Assembly (NCBI GenBank): GCA_003255025.1 | Contig: QANY01013200.1 | Span: forward strand, 676,577-740,576 | Source of the DNA: Datisca glomerata | Taxonomy: Eukaryota > Streptophyta > Magnoliopsida > Cucurbitales > Datiscaceae | DNA length: 64,000 bases | Reading direction: 5' to 3' | Part shown: positions 24,649 to 37,500 of the stretch, in pieces | Layout: every line of letters starts with the position of its first letter | Numbering within the stretch: position 1 is the first letter of the stretch | Program-made: the position numbers and the translations under genes | Notes under the pieces: model-generated | Database searches by the model: none | The model's input: only the letters and a program-made list of their open reading frames with translations | What the model was told of the DNA's origin: nothing

Positions 24649-25045
24649 CTCTCTCCCTTCCTCTCTCGCTCCAACTCTCTTTGTCCCCCTTCTCTCTCAA
24701 TTTCTTTATCTCTCTCTCTCTCCCTCTCTCTCCAAGTGACCCTCTCTCTTTCTCCCTCGCACACACTCTCTCTCCCTTTTCTCCCTCTCTCTCTCTCTAT
24801 CTACTTTCTATCTCTCCATCTCTCCCTCTCTCCCTCTCTTTGTCTCTCACACTCTCTCTCTATCTATCTATCTCTCTCTTTCTCTCTTTGTCTCTAAGTC
24901 TACATCTCACCCTCCAACTCTCTCCCTCTCTCGCTCCCACTCTCTCTCTCTCACTCCCACACACACTCTCTCTATATTTCTCTCTCACTTTGTCTCTCCC
25001 TCTCTCTTTCTCCATGCCTCTCTTTCTCCCTCCCACTCTCTCTCT

Positions 25046-25089
<44 letters not shown>

Positions 25090-26369
25090 ATTTCTCCGCT
25101 GCACTCTCTCCCTCTCTCCCTCTCTCTCTCACGTTTCTCACTCACTTTCTCTATCACTCTCTCTTCCTCGCACTCTCCTTTCTCTGCCTCGCACTCTCAC
25201 TCTCACTCTCTTTCTCCCTCTTTCTCTCTCTTTCACTCCTTCTCTCTCTCTTTTACTCCTTCTCTCTCTCTCGCCCTTCTCTCTCCCTTCTCTCTCTCTC
25301 TCTCACCCTTCCTCACTCCCTCCCCCTCTCTCTCTCTCACTCAGTCTTGCTCCCTCTATCTCTTTCTCTCTCTCTACTCTCTCTCTCTCTCACTTTTTCA
25401 CTCCTTCTCCCTCTCTATCCTCCCTCTCCCTCTCTCTCGCTCCCTCTTGCTCCCTCCCTCTCTCTCACTTTCTCTCCCACTCTCTATCCCTCGCACTCTC
25501 ACTCTCTCTGCCTCACCCTCTCACACACTCTCTCTCTTTCTCCCTCTTTCTCTCTTCCTTTCTTTATCTCTCTCCCTATCTTTCTCTCTCCCATTTTCTC
25601 CCTCTCTCTCTCTATCTATCTTTCTTTCTCTCCGTCACTCCATGTCTCTATCACTTCCCCCTCTCTCCCACTCTTTGTCTCTCTCTCTGCCTCTCTCTAT
25701 GTGTCTATCACTCTATCTCTCTCTCACTCTCTATCTCTCTCTATGTCTCTCTCTCTCTCTTTCTCCCTATTTCTCTCTCCCTCTTTCTCTCCTGCTCCCA
25801 CTCTCACTGTCCCTCTCTCTCCCTTTCGCTCCCTCTCTCTCCCTCTCTCAATCTCTCTCCCCCTCTCACACTCTCCCTCTACTTTCTCCCTCGCACACAC
25901 ACCCTCTCCCTCTACTTTCTCTCTATCTGTCTCTCATTATCCCTCTCTCTCTCTCACTTTCTCTGTTTCTCTCTCTCTCACTTTCTCTGTCTCTCTCTCT
26001 TTCACCCTCGCACTCTCTCTCTCCCTTTTCTCCGTCTCTCTCTATCTTTCTATCTCGCCCTGTGTCTCTCCCTCTCTCCCAGTCTTTCTCTCTCCGTCTA
26101 TCTCTTTCTCTATCTATCTTTCTATCTTTCTCTGCCTCTCTCTCCATGTCTAAGTCACTTCCCCCTCTCTCCCTCTCTTTGTCTCTCTTTCTATGTCTCT
26201 CTCTATGTGTCTATCTCTCTCTATCTCTCTCTTTCTATGTCTCTCTCTTTCACCCTCGCACTCTCTCTCTATCTCTCTCCCGCTCCCTCTCTCTCTCCTT
26301 GTCTCTATGACTACATCTCTCTCTCTCATTTTGTCTCTCTCTCTCTCCTTCTCTCTCTATCATTCTCCT

Positions 26370-26861
26370 TCCCTCCCTCCCACTCTCTCTTTCTCTCGCT
26401 TTCATACACACACTCTCTTTATATATTTCTCTCTCTCTGTCCCCCTCTCTCTCTATCTCTCTCTCTCTCTCTATATATATATAGCTCTATCATTTTCCTC
26501 ACACTCTATCTCCACTCCCTCTCTCTCCCTCTGTCCCTCTCTCTCCCTCTGTCCCTCTCTCTCCCTCTGTCCCTCTCTCTCCCTCCCACTCTCTCACTTT
26601 CTCTCTCTCTCGCTCTCTTTCTCCCTCGCACTCTCTCGCTCTCTTTCTCCCTCGCACTCTCTCTATCTCTTTCTCTTTATCTCTTTCTTACTCTCTCACT
26701 CTCTCACTCGCCCTCTCACACACACAAACACACACACACACACTGCCTCTCTCTTTCTTTCCCTCTCTCCCTCTCACACTCCATCTCTCTCTATCTATCT
26801 ATCTGTCTGTCTGTCTATCTATCTAACTTCCTCGCTCGATCTCTCTCTCTCTCGCACTGTC

Positions 26862-26893
<32 letters not shown>

Positions 26894-27171
26894 GCACTGT
26901 CTCTCTATCTCTCTCTCTCAATCCTTCTCTATCCCTCACTTCATCTCTTTCTATTTGCCTCCCTCTCCCTATCTCTCTCTCATTCCTTCTCGCTCTCTCT
27001 CTTCCTCCCTTTCCCTCTCTCTCGTTCCCTCTCTCACTCATTTTTATCTCTCACTCTCTCTCCCTCGCACTCTCACTCTCTCTCACTCTCTCCCTATTTC
27101 TCTCTCCCTATCTTTTTCTCTCTCCCTCCCTCTCTCTCCCACACTCACTGTCCCTCTCCCTCTCTCTTTTG
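26370..27171 (+). repeat. Long exact duplicate, copy 2
   Basis: This is the partner of 21986-22787. Beyond its ends the similarity continues but with many differences: leftwards to about 25535 (partner 21136) and rightwards to about 27900. The exact core is therefore embedded in an older, diverged duplication. Gene conversion or a later exchange could have made the core uniform, or the assembler may have placed one read set twice. Frames running through it are Ser/Leu artefacts. Confidence 0.85.
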
Positions 27172-28399
27172 CTCCCCCTCTCTCTCTCTATCACTCTCTC
27201 CCTCACAGTCTCTCTCTTTCTCCCTCCCACTCTCCCTCTCAATCTTTATCCCTCGCACTCTCTCTCTCACTTTCTCTCTCTCTACCTCTCTCTCTCCCGC
27301 TCTCTTTCTCTCTTCTATCCCTCTGTCCCTCTCTCCCTATGTTTCTCTCTCCATCTCTCTCTCCCTCCATCTCTCTCTCGCTCACTCCGACTCTCACTGT
27401 CCCCATCTCTCTCTCTTTTTCTCCCTCACACACTCTCTCTCCCTTTTTCTCCGTCTCTCTCTCTCCCCCTATCCTTATCTCTCTCTTTCTATCACTCTCT
27501 CCATCTCTCTATCACTTTCTCTCTCTCTCACTTTCTCTCTCTCTCCCCCTTTCTCTCTCTCACTTTCTCTCTCTCTCTCTCTCTGTCTCTTACTCTCTCT
27601 CTCTGTCTCTCTCTCACACTCTCTCTCCCTTCCTCTCTCGCTCCGACTCTCTTTGTCTCCCTTCTCTCTCAATTTCTTTGTCTCTCTCTCTCTCCCTCTC
27701 TCTCCAAGTGACCCTCTCTCTTTCTCCCCCACACACTCTCTCTCTCCCTTTTCTCCCTCTCTCTCTCTCTCTACTTTCTATCTCTCTGTCTCTCCCTCTC
27801 TACTTGTCTCTATCACTTCCCCCTCTCTCCCTCTCTTTGTCTCTCTCCATGTCTCTCTATGTGTCTTTCTCTATCTATCTCTCTCTCCCTCTCTCTCTCT
27901 GACACACTCTCTCTATCTATCTATCTCTCTTTCTCTCTCTGTCTCTAAGTCTACATCTCACCCTCCAACTCTCTCCCTCTCTCTCTCCCTCTCGCTCCAA
28001 CACACACACACACACTCTCTCTATATTTCTCTCTCACTTTGTCTCTCCCTCTCTCTTACTCCGTCCCTCTCCTTCTCCCTCCCACTCTCTCTCTCCCACT
28101 CTCTCTCACACTCTCTCTCTATTTCTCCCCCGCACTCTCTCTCTCTCTCCCTCTCTCCCTCTCTCTCTCTCTCTCACATTTCTCACTCACTTTCTCTCTC
28201 ACTCTCTCTTCCTCGCACTCTCCTTTCTCTGCCCCGTACTCTCACTCTCACTCTCTTTCCCCCTCTTTCTCTCTCTTTCACTCCTTCTCTCTCTTTTACT
28301 CCTTCTCTCTCTCTCGCCCTTCTCTCTCCCTTCTCTCTCTCTCACCCTTCCTCACTCCCTCCCCCCTCTCTCTCACTCTATCTTGCTCCCTCTATCTCT

Positions 28400-29410
28400 T
28401 TCTCTCTCTCACTTTTTCACCCTCGCACTCTCTTATCCCTTTATCTCCCTTTCTCCCTCTCTCTAACTCTCTGTCTCTCTCTTTTTCTCTCTCCCACTAT
28501 CCCTCACACGCTCTCTCTATCTCTCTCTCTATGTCTTTGTCTCTCTTTTTCTATCTCGTTCACTCTCTCTCTCTCTTTCTTCTTTTTTTCTCTCTCCCTC
28601 TCTCTCTCACTCTCACTCTCACTGTCCCTCTCTCTCTTTCGCTCCCTCTCTATCTCCCTCTGTCTATCTCTCCCTCCCTCTCACTCTTTATCTCTCTCTT
28701 TCTCCTTCCCACCCTCTCTCTCTTTGTCCCTCGCACAAACTCTCTCTCTCTCTCTCACTTTCTTTCTCCCTCTCTCTATCTCTATCTCTCTCACACTCTC
28801 ACTCTCTCTTTTCTCCCTCTCTCCTCTCTCGCTATGTCTCTCTCCCTCTCTCCTTGTCTTTCTCTCTCCATTTCTCTCTCTCTCTTTGTCCCTCGCACAA
28901 ACTCTCTCTCTCTCTCTCACTTTCTTTCTCCCTCTCTCTATCTCTATCTCTCTCACACTCTCACTCTCTCTTTTCTCCCTCTCTCCTCTCTCGCTATGTC
29001 TCTCTCCCTCTCTCCTTGTCTTTCTCTCTCCATTTCTCTCTCTCTCTCCCTCCCACTCTCTCCCTTACACTCTCACTGTCCCTCCCTCCCTCTCCCTTTC
29101 TGACTCTGACTCTCAGTGTCCCTCTCTCTCTTACATTCTCTCTCACTCTCTCTCCCACTTTCACCCTCGCACACACACACACACACTCTCTCTCTCCCCC
29201 TTTTTTGCCTTTCTCCCTCTCTCCTCACTCTCTGTCTCTCACTTTTTTTCACTCGCTTCCAATCTCCGTCACACACACTTTCTCTCTATCTCTCTCTCTA
29301 TGTCTCTATCTCTGTCTCACTCTCTCTGTCTCTTTCCCTCTGTCTCCCTCTCTCTATCTCTTTATCTCCCCCGCACACACACACTCTCTCACTCTCTCCC
29401 TCTCTCTCCA

Positions 29411-29443
<33 letters not shown>

Positions 29444-32400
29444 TTCTTTTTCACTCCTCCTCCCTCTACCTCTCTCTCGCTTCCTCTCTCTCTCACTTTC
29501 TCTCTCTCTCACTTTCTCTCTCACTCACTTTCTCTCTCACTCCATCTCTCTCTCTCTCATTTTCACCCTCACACTCTCTCTTTCCATTTTTCTCCCTTTC
29601 TCCCTCTCTCTCTCTCGCTCTCTCTCTTCTTTCCCTCTCTTCTCTCTCTCACTCCTCTCTCTCCCTCTCTACCTGTCTTTCTCTCTAAATATCTCTCTCA
29701 CTCTCTCACTCACTCTCTCTCCCTCGCCCTCTCACTCTCTTCCTCCCTCTATCTCTCGCTCCCTCTCTTTTTCTCTCTCCTTCTCTCTATCTCTCCCTCC
29801 TCCTCTCACTCTCCCTCTCTCTCTCTTTCGCTCCCCTCTCCCTCTCTCTATCTCTCTCTCCCTCCCACTCTCTCTCACTTTCCCTCTCTCTCTCAATTTC
29901 TCCCCTGTACTCTCTCTCTCGCTCGCACTCTCTCCATCTCTCTCTCCCTCTGTCTCCCTCTCTCCCTCTCTCCCTCTCACGTGTTCACTCCTCCGCCCTC
30001 TTCCTCTCTCTCGCTCCCTCTCTCTCTCTCACACTTTCTTTCTCACTCACTCTCTCCCCCTCACACTCTCCTCTCTCTGCCTCGCACTCTCACTCTCACT
30101 CTCTTTCTCCCTCTTTCTCTCTTTTTCACTCCTTCTCTCTCTCCCTCTTTCACTCCTTCTCTCTCTCACTATCCCTCCTTTCTCTCTCTCGCCCTCCCTC
30201 ACTCCCTCCCCCTTTCTCTCTCACTCTGACTTCCACCCTCTCTCTCTGTCTCTGTCTCTGTCAGACTCTATCTCTCTCGCTCACTTTTTCACTCCTTCTC
30301 CATCTCTCTCTTCCTCCCCTTCCCTCTCTCTCGGTCCCTCTCGCTCCCTCTCTCTCACTTTCTCTCTCACTCACTTTTTCTCTCACTCTCTCTCCCTCAC
30401 ACTCTCACTCTCTATGTCTCGCACTTTCACTCTCTCTCTCTTTCTCCCTCTTTCTCTTTTCCTCTCTTTTTCTCTCTCCCTGTCTTTCTCTCTCCATCTC
30501 TCTCCCTCCCTCTCTCTCTCTCACTCCGACTCTCACTGTCTCCATCTCTCTCTCTCACTCTTCCTCACACTCACACACACACAAACACACACACACTCTT
30601 TCTTTTTCTCCCTCGCACTCTCTCCCTTTTTCTCCCTCTCTCCCTCTCTCTCACTCTCTGTATCTTTCTTTCTTTTACTCTCACCCACTCTCTCTCACTC
30701 TCTCTCTCTCTTTCTCTGTCTCTCTACATCTCCCCCTCTCTCCCTCCCTCTCTCACTCTAACTCTCACTGTCTCTCTCTCTCTCCGTCTCTCTCTCGCAC
30801 AGTCCCTCTACCTCACTCTCTCTCATTCCTTCTGTCTCTCTCTCTTCCTCCTTCCCTTTATCTCTCTCGCTCCTTCTCTCTCTCTCACTTTCTCTTTCCC
30901 TCTCTCTTCCTCGCACTCTCTCTGTCATTCTTTCCCTCTCCCTCTCCCCCATCTCTCTCCCTCCATCCGTCTCTCCCTCTCTCCCTCTCTCTGTCACTCC
31001 TTCTCTCTCTCACTCTCCATCCCTTTTCTCTCTCTCTCTCTCGCCCTCCCTCACTCCCTCCCTTTCTCTCTCACTCTCTTTCTCACTCTTTCTTACTCCC
31101 TCTGTCTCTTTCCCTCTCTCTGTCAAACTCTCTCTCTCTCTGTCTCTCTCTCACTTTCTTACTTTTTCTCCCCCTCTCTCTCTAGCTCCCTCTCCCTCTC
31201 TCGCGCTTGCTCTCTCTCTCACTCTCACTGTCTCTCCCTCACACTCTCACACTCTCTCTCTTTCTCTCTCTTTCCCTCTCCCTAACTTTTTTTCACTCCC
31301 TCCTTCACTCTCACACACACACACACTCTTTCTTTCCCTCTCTCCCTCTCACACTCCGTCTCTCTCTCTCCCCTATCTCTCGCACAGTCTCTCTCTCTCT
31401 CTTTGCTTCTTTCTCTTTCTATGTCTCTCTCCCCCTTGCTCATTGTCTCTCTCGCTGCTTCTCCATCTCTCACTTTTTCTATCCCTCTCTTTCTCCCTCG
31501 CACTCTCTCTCTATCTCTCTCTCCCTCGCTCCTTCTCTCTCTATCTCTCTCTCTCTCTCGCTCCTCTCGCTCTCTATTTATCATTCTCCCTCGCACTCTC
31601 TCTCTCTCTCCCTCACTCTATCTATCTCTCTCCCTCCTTCTCTCTCTCACTTTGCACCCCCTCTCCCTCTCCCTCTCTCTCTATCCCTCTCTCTCCCTCG
31701 CACTATCTCTCTCTCTCTTTCTCCCTCGAACTCTATCTCTCTCTCTTTATCCCTCGCACTCTCTCTCTCTCACTGTCTCTCTCTATCTCTCTGTATCTCT
31801 CAGTCTCACTCTCTCTCTTCTTTCCCCCTCCTCTCTTGCTCCGTCCCTCTCCCTCTCTCCCTGTCTTTCTCTCTCCTTCGCTCTCTCTCTTTATATCTCT
31901 CTCTTCCTCTCTCCCTCCCTCTCTCTCTCTCACCCTTTCTAACTCTTTCTTTCCCTCTCTCCCTCTCCCACTTTGTCTCTTCCCCCCATCTCTCTCTCTA
32001 TATCTATCTATCTTTCTCGCTCGATCTCTCAATCTCTCTCTCTGTCCCTCTCTCTCTCGCACAGTCTCTCTATCTCTCTCTCTTTTTCATCCTTTCTCTC
32101 TCCCTCCTTCTCTCTATCACTCTCGCTCCTTCTTTCTCTCTCACTTTCTCTCTCCCACCCTTTCTCCCTCGCTCACTCTCTCTATTTATCATTTTCCCTC
32201 GCACTATCTCGCTCTCTCTGTCTCTCTCACCCCTACTCTCTGTCTCCTTCGCTTCTTCTCTCTCCCTTTCTCTCTCTCCCTCCTTCCCTCTCCCCCTCCT
32301 TCCCTCTGTCTCTTTCACTCCTTCTCTCTCTCACTCTCCATCACTTTTCTCTCTCTATCTCTCACCCTCCCTCACTCCCTCCCCCCTCTCTCTCTTTCTC

Positions 32401-32480
32401 ACTCTGTCTTCCTCCCTCTCTTTGTCTCTCTCCGTGTTAGACTCTCTCACTTTCTCACTCCTTTCTCCATCTCTCTCTCC
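28400..32480 (+). repeat. Approx. 4 kb higher-order unit, copy A
   Basis: Landmarks in order are CTTATCCCTTTATCTCCC (28432), the CGCACAAAC units (28.7-29.0 kb), ACTCGCTTCC (29251), CTCGGTCCC (about 30330), CCTTGCTCATTG (about 31434) and CTCGCTCGATCT (about 32016). All recur in the same order in copy B at 33713, about 34007, 34367, about 35821, about 36891 and 37459. The offset drifts between about 5,116 and 5,491 bases, showing indels of tens to hundreds of bases. The copies are therefore old enough to have diverged by slippage. No gene is present in either. Confidence 0.87.
28714..29047. repeat. Perfect 162-bp tandem duplication
   Basis: Two head-to-tail copies of a 162-base unit containing TTTGTCCCTCGCACAAAC, TTTCTTTCTCCC and CGCTATGTCTC. 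Landmarks are offset by exactly 162 (for example GCTATG at 28831 and 28993). The match runs without a difference from 28714-28885 to 28876-29047. 162 is divisible by three, so an open frame here shows the same 54 residues twice, but it is not a protein gene. Copy B of the large unit (near 34007-34160) has only one such unit, so the doubling happened after copies A and B separated, or was lost from B. Confidence 0.9.
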
Positions 32481-33380
32481 CTCCCTCTCTCTTTCTCTCG
32501 CTCCCTCTCTATGTCTCCCGTTCTCATTCCTTTCTCCCTTTCTCTCTCTCCCTCGAACTCTATCTCTCCCTTTCTCCCTCGAACTCTATCTCTCTCTTTC
32601 TCCCTCGCACTCTCTCTCTCACCGTCTCTCTCTATCTATATCTCTCTCTATCTCTTAGTCTCACCCTCTCTCTCTTCTTTCCCCCTCCTCTCTCGCTCTG
32701 TCCCTCTCCCTCTCTCCCTGTCTTTCTCTCTCCCTCGCTCTCTCTCAATGTCTCTCTCTCTCTCCCTGTCTCTCTCTCACTCTCTCTCTCTCACTCTCTC
32801 TCTCTCTCACACACCCTTTCTCTCTCTTTCTTTTCCTATCTCCCTCTCAAACTTCATCTCTTTCTCTCTCTCTATGTATCTTTCTCGATTGATCTCTCAA
32901 TCTCTCTCTCTGTCCCTCTCTCTCGCACAGACTCTCTCTCTCTTTATCATCCTCTCTCTCTCAATCCATCTCGCTCCCTCTCTCTATCTCTCTCTCCCTC
33001 CTTCTCTCTCCCTCCTTCTCTCTATCACTCTCGCTCCTTTTTTCTCTCTCACTTTCTCTCTCCTGCTCTTTCTCCCTCGCCCTCTCTCTCTCTCTATTTA
33101 TCATTCGCCCTCGCACTCTCTCGCTCTCTCACTCTCTCTGTCTCTCTCACTCCTACTCTCTCTCCTTCGCTTCTTCTCTCTCACTGTCTCTCTCTCTCCC
33201 TCCCTCCTTCTCCCCCTCCTTCCCTCTGTCTCTTTCACTCCTTCTCTCTCTCACTCTCTGTCCCTTTTCTCTCTCTATCTCTCGCCCTCCCTCACTCCCT
33301 CCCTCTCTCTATCTCTCACTATGTCTTCCTCCCTCTCTTTGTCTCTTTTTATGTTAGACTCTCTCTCTCATTCTCTCACT
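31720..33380. repeat. Tandem pair of ~0.85 kb units
   Basis: The segment from about 31720 (CCCTCGAACTCTATC) to 32480 recurs from about 32574 to 33380. The landmark TTCTTTCCCCCTCCTCTC is at 31818 and 32675, a distance of 857 bases. Both contain the CTCGCTCGATCT or CTCGATTGATCT tag, CGCACAGTC or CGCACAGAC, and a TATTTATCATT stretch, and end near GTGTTAGACTCTC or ATGTTAGACTCTC. Further single copies lie at about 37.2-37.9 kb, 40.2-40.9 kb and, more diverged, 43.7-44.2 kb. This is a mid-scale unit inside the larger higher-order units. Confidence 0.82.
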
Positions 33381-33679
33381 TTCTCACTCCTTCTCCCTCC
33401 CTCTCTTTTTCTCTCGCTCCCTCTCTCTGTCTCTCTCACTTTCTCTCTTTCTTACTTTCTCTCTTACTCTCTCTCCCTCGCACTCTCACTCTCTCTTTGT
33501 CTCTCCCTTTCTCCCTCCCTCTCTTTCACTCTCTCACTCGCACACTCACTGTCCCACTCTCTCTCTCTCTCTCTCTTTCACTCCCTCTTTCTCTCTCTCT
33601 CTCACACACACACACACTCTCTCTCTTTCACTCCCTCTTTCTCTTTCTCTCTCTCACTCGCACACTCACTGTCTCACTC

Positions 33680-34530
33680 CATCTCTCTCTCTCACTTTCA
33701 CCCTCGCACTCTCTTATCCCTTTATCTCCCTTTCTCTCTCTCTCTAACTCTATGTCTCTCTCTCTTTTCTCTCTCCCACTATCCCTCACAGCTCTCTCTA
33801 TCTCTCTCTATGTCTTTGTCTCTCTCTTTCTATCTCGTTCACTCTCTCTCTTTCTTCTTTTTTTCTCTCTCCCTCCCTCTCTCTCACTCTCACTCTCACT
33901 GTCCCTCTCTCTTTCGCTCCCTCTCTATCTCCCTCTATTTATCTCTCCCTCCCTCTCACTCTCTATCTCTCTCTTTCTCCTTCCCACTCTCTCTCTCTCT
34001 TTCTCCCTCGCACAAACTCTCTCTCTCACTTTCTTTCTCCCTCTCTCTATCTCTATCTCTCTCACCCTCTCACTCTCACTCTCTCTTTTCTCCCTCTCTC
34101 CTCTCTCGCTCTGTCCCTCTCCCTCTCTCCCTGTCTTTCTCTCTCCATTTCTCTCTCTCCCTCCCACTCTCTCCCTTACACTCTCACTGTCCCTCCCTCC
34201 CTCTCCCTTTCTCTCCGACTCTCAGTGTCACTCTCTCTCTTACATTCTCTCTCATTCTCTCTCTCTCACTTTCACCCTCGCACACACACACACACACACT
34301 CTCTCTCTCTCTCCTTTTTTTTGCCTTTCTCCCTCTCTCCTCACTCTCTGTCTCTCACTTTCTTTCACTCGCTTCCACTCTCCCTCACACACACACTCTC
34401 TCTATCTCTCTCTCTATGTCTCTGTCTCTGTCTCACACTCTCTCTCTTTCGCTCTCTCTCTCTCTTTATCTCCCTCGCACACACACTCTCTCTCACTTTC
34501 TCTCACTTTCTCTCTCTCGCTCTCTCTCCA

Positions 34531-34563
<33 letters not shown>

Positions 34564-37500
34564 TTCTTTTTCACTCCTCCCTCTACCTCTCTCTCGCTTC
34601 CTCTCTCTCACATTCTCTCTCACTCACATTCTCTCTCACTCACTTTCTCTCTCACTCCATCTCTCTCTCTCTCTCACTTTCACCCTCGCACTCTCTCTTT
34701 CCCTCTTTCTCCCTTTCTCCCTCTCTCTCTCTCGCTCTCTCTCTTCTTTCCCTCTTTTCTCTCTCTCACTCCTCTCTCCCTCTCTCCCTATCTTTCTCTC
34801 TAAATATCTCTCTCTCACTCTCTCACTCACTCTCTCTCCCTCGCCCTCTCACTCTCTTCCTCCCTCTATCTCGCTTCCACTCTTTTTCTCTCTCCTTCCC
34901 TCTATCTCTCCCTCCAACTCTCACTCTCCCTCTCTCTCTCTTTCGCTCCCCCCTCCCTCTCTCTATCTCTCTCTCTCCCTCCCACTCTCTCTCACTTCCT
35001 CTCTCTCTCTCTCTCTCCATCTCTCTCTCCCTCTCTCCCTCTTTGTTTCTCTCACGTTTTCACTCCTCCTCCCTCTCACTCTCTCTCGCTCCCTCTCGCT
35101 CTCTCTCACTTTCTCTCCCACTCACTTTCTCTCTCACTCTCTCTCCCTCACACTCTCACTCCCTCTGCCTCGCACTCTCACACTCTCTCTCCTTCTCCCT
35201 CTTTCTCTCTCCCCCTCTTTTTCTAGCTCCCTGTCTCTCTCTCTCTCTCTCGCTTCGACTCTTTATCTCCCTCTCAATCTCACTTTCTCTCTCACTCCAT
35301 CTCTCTCTCTCTCACTTTCACCCTCGCACTCTCATATCCCTTTATCTCCCTTTCTCCCTCTCTCTAACTCTCTGTCTCTCTCTTTCTCCCTCCCTCTCTT
35401 TTTCTCTCGCTCCCTCTCTCTATCTCTCTCACTTTCTCTCTTTCTAACTTTCTCTCTTACTCTCTCTTCCTCGCACTCTCACACTCTCTTTTTCTCTCCC
35501 TTTCTCCCTCCCTCTCTTTCACCCTCTCACTCGCACACTCACTGTCCCACTCTCTCTCTCTCTTTCACTCCCTCTTTCTCTCTCTCTCCTTCTCACACAC
35601 ACACACTCTCTCTCTCTCTTTCACTCCCTCTCTCTCTCTCACTCGCACACTCACTGTCCCACTCCATCTCTCTCTCTCACTTTCACCCTCGCACTCTCTT
35701 ATCCCTTTATCTCCCTTTCTCTCTCTCTCTAACTCTCTGTCTCTCTCTCTGTCAGACTCTCTCTCTCTCACTCACTTTTTCACTCCTTCTCCATCTCTCT
35801 CTTCCTCCCTCTCCCTCTCTCTCGGTCCCTCTCGCTCCCTCTCTCTCTCACTTTTTCTCTCACTCTCTCTCCCTCGCACTCTCACTCTCTCTATCTCGCA
35901 CTTTCACTCTCTCTCTCTTTCTCCCTCTTTCTCTTTTCCTCTCTTTTTCTCTCTCCCTATCTTTCTCTCTCCATCTCTCTCCCTCCCTCTCTCTCACTCC
36001 GACTCTCACTGTCTCCCTCTCTCTCTCTCACTCTTCCTCGCACTCACACACACAAACACACACACACTCTCTCTCTCTTTTTCTCCCTCGCACTCTCTCT
36101 CCCTCTCTCTCACTCTCTGTGTCTTTCTTTCTTTACTCTCACCCACTCTCTCTCACTTTTTCTCTCTCTCTCTGTCTCTCTACATCTCTCCCTCCCTCCC
36201 TCACTCTAACTCTCATTGTCTCTCTCTCCCTCTCTCTCGCACAGTCCCTCTACCTCATTCTCTCTCATTCCTTCTGTATCTCTCTCCCTCACTCTATCTC
36301 TCTCTCTTCCTCCTTCCCTTTATCTCTCTCGCTCCTTCTCTCTCTCACTTTCTCTTTCCCTCTCTCTCCCTCGCACTCCCTCTCTCATTCTTTCCCTCTC
36401 CCTCTCCCCCATCTCTCTCCCTCCATCCGTCTCTCCCTCTCTCCCTGTCTCTCACTCCTTCTCTCTCTCACTCTCCATCCCTTTTCTCTCTCTCTCTTCG
36501 CCCTCCGTCACTCCCTCTCTTTCTCTCTCACTCTCTTTCTCAGTCATTCTTACTCCCTCTGTCTCTTTCCCTCTCTCAGTCAAACTCTCTCTCTGTTTCT
36601 CTCCCACTTTCTTACTTTTTCTCCCTCTCTCTCTAGCTCCCTCTCCCTCTCTCGCGCTTGCTCTCTCTCTCTCACTCTCACCGTCTCTCCCACACACTCT
36701 CACACACTCTCTCTCTTTCTCTCTCTTTCCCTCTCCCTAACTTTTTTTCACTCCCTCCTTCTCTCTCTCACACACACACACACTATTTCTTTCCCTCTCT
36801 CCCTCTCACACTCCGTCTCTCTCTCTCTCTCCCCTCTTTCGCACAGTCTCTCTCTCTCTTTCCTTCTTTCTCTTTCTCTGTCTCTCTCCCCCTTGCTCAC
36901 TGTCTTTCTCGCTGCTTCTCCATCTCTCACTTTTTCTATCCCTCACTTTCTCCCTCGCACTCTCTCTATCTCTCTCTCCCTCGCTCCTTCTCTCTCTATC
37001 TCTCTCTCTCTCTCGCTCCTCTCTCTCTCTCGCTCCTCTCTCTCTCTATCTCTCTCCCTCCTTCTCTCTCTCACTTTTGCACCCCCTCTCCCTCTCCCTC
37101 TCTCTATCCCTATCTCTCCCTCGCACTATCTCTCTCTCTCTTTCTCCCTCGAACTCTATCTCTCTCTCTTTCTCCCTCGAACTCTATCTCTCTCTCTCTC
37201 CCTCGCACACTCTCTTTCCCTCACTGTCTCTCTCTCTATCTCTCTCTATCTCTCAGTCTCAGTCTCTCTCTTCTTTCCCCCTCCTCTCTTGCTCCATCCC
37301 TCTCCCTCTCTCCCTGTCTTTCTCTCTCCCTCGCTCTCTCTCTATATCTCTATCTTCCTCTCTCTCTCCCTCTCTCTCACCCTTTCTCACTCTTTCTTTC
37401 CCTCTCTCCCTCTCCCACTTTGTCTCTTCCCCCCCTCTCTCTCTATCTATCTATCTTTCTCGCTCGATCTCTTAATCTCTCTCTCTCTCTGTTCCTCTCT

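Larger units (their letters stand above)
20791..28400. repeat. CT satellite block built from 1-4 kb duplicated units
   Basis: A unit running from GTCACTTCCCCC through CTATGACTACATC to CATACACACACTC and TATATATTTC is present near 20804-21080, 21773-22050 and 26160-26430. A larger segment at about 21136-22860 recurs at about 25535-27245, offset by 4,384 bases where the match is exact. A third family, with TTCTATCCCTCTGTCCC and GTCTCTATCTC or close variants, repeats near 22870-23500, 23690-24180, 24290-24900 and 27290-27900. The block is thus layered duplications of satellite on several scales. No gene-like sequence is present. Confidence 0.88.

Noticed and set aside
28714..29047. 54-residue protein repeat suggested by translation
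   Set aside because: The DNA unit is 162 bases, which happens to be divisible by three. Neighbouring tandem periods (32, 64/66, 60/62) are not consistently so, and no frame is preserved across the array.
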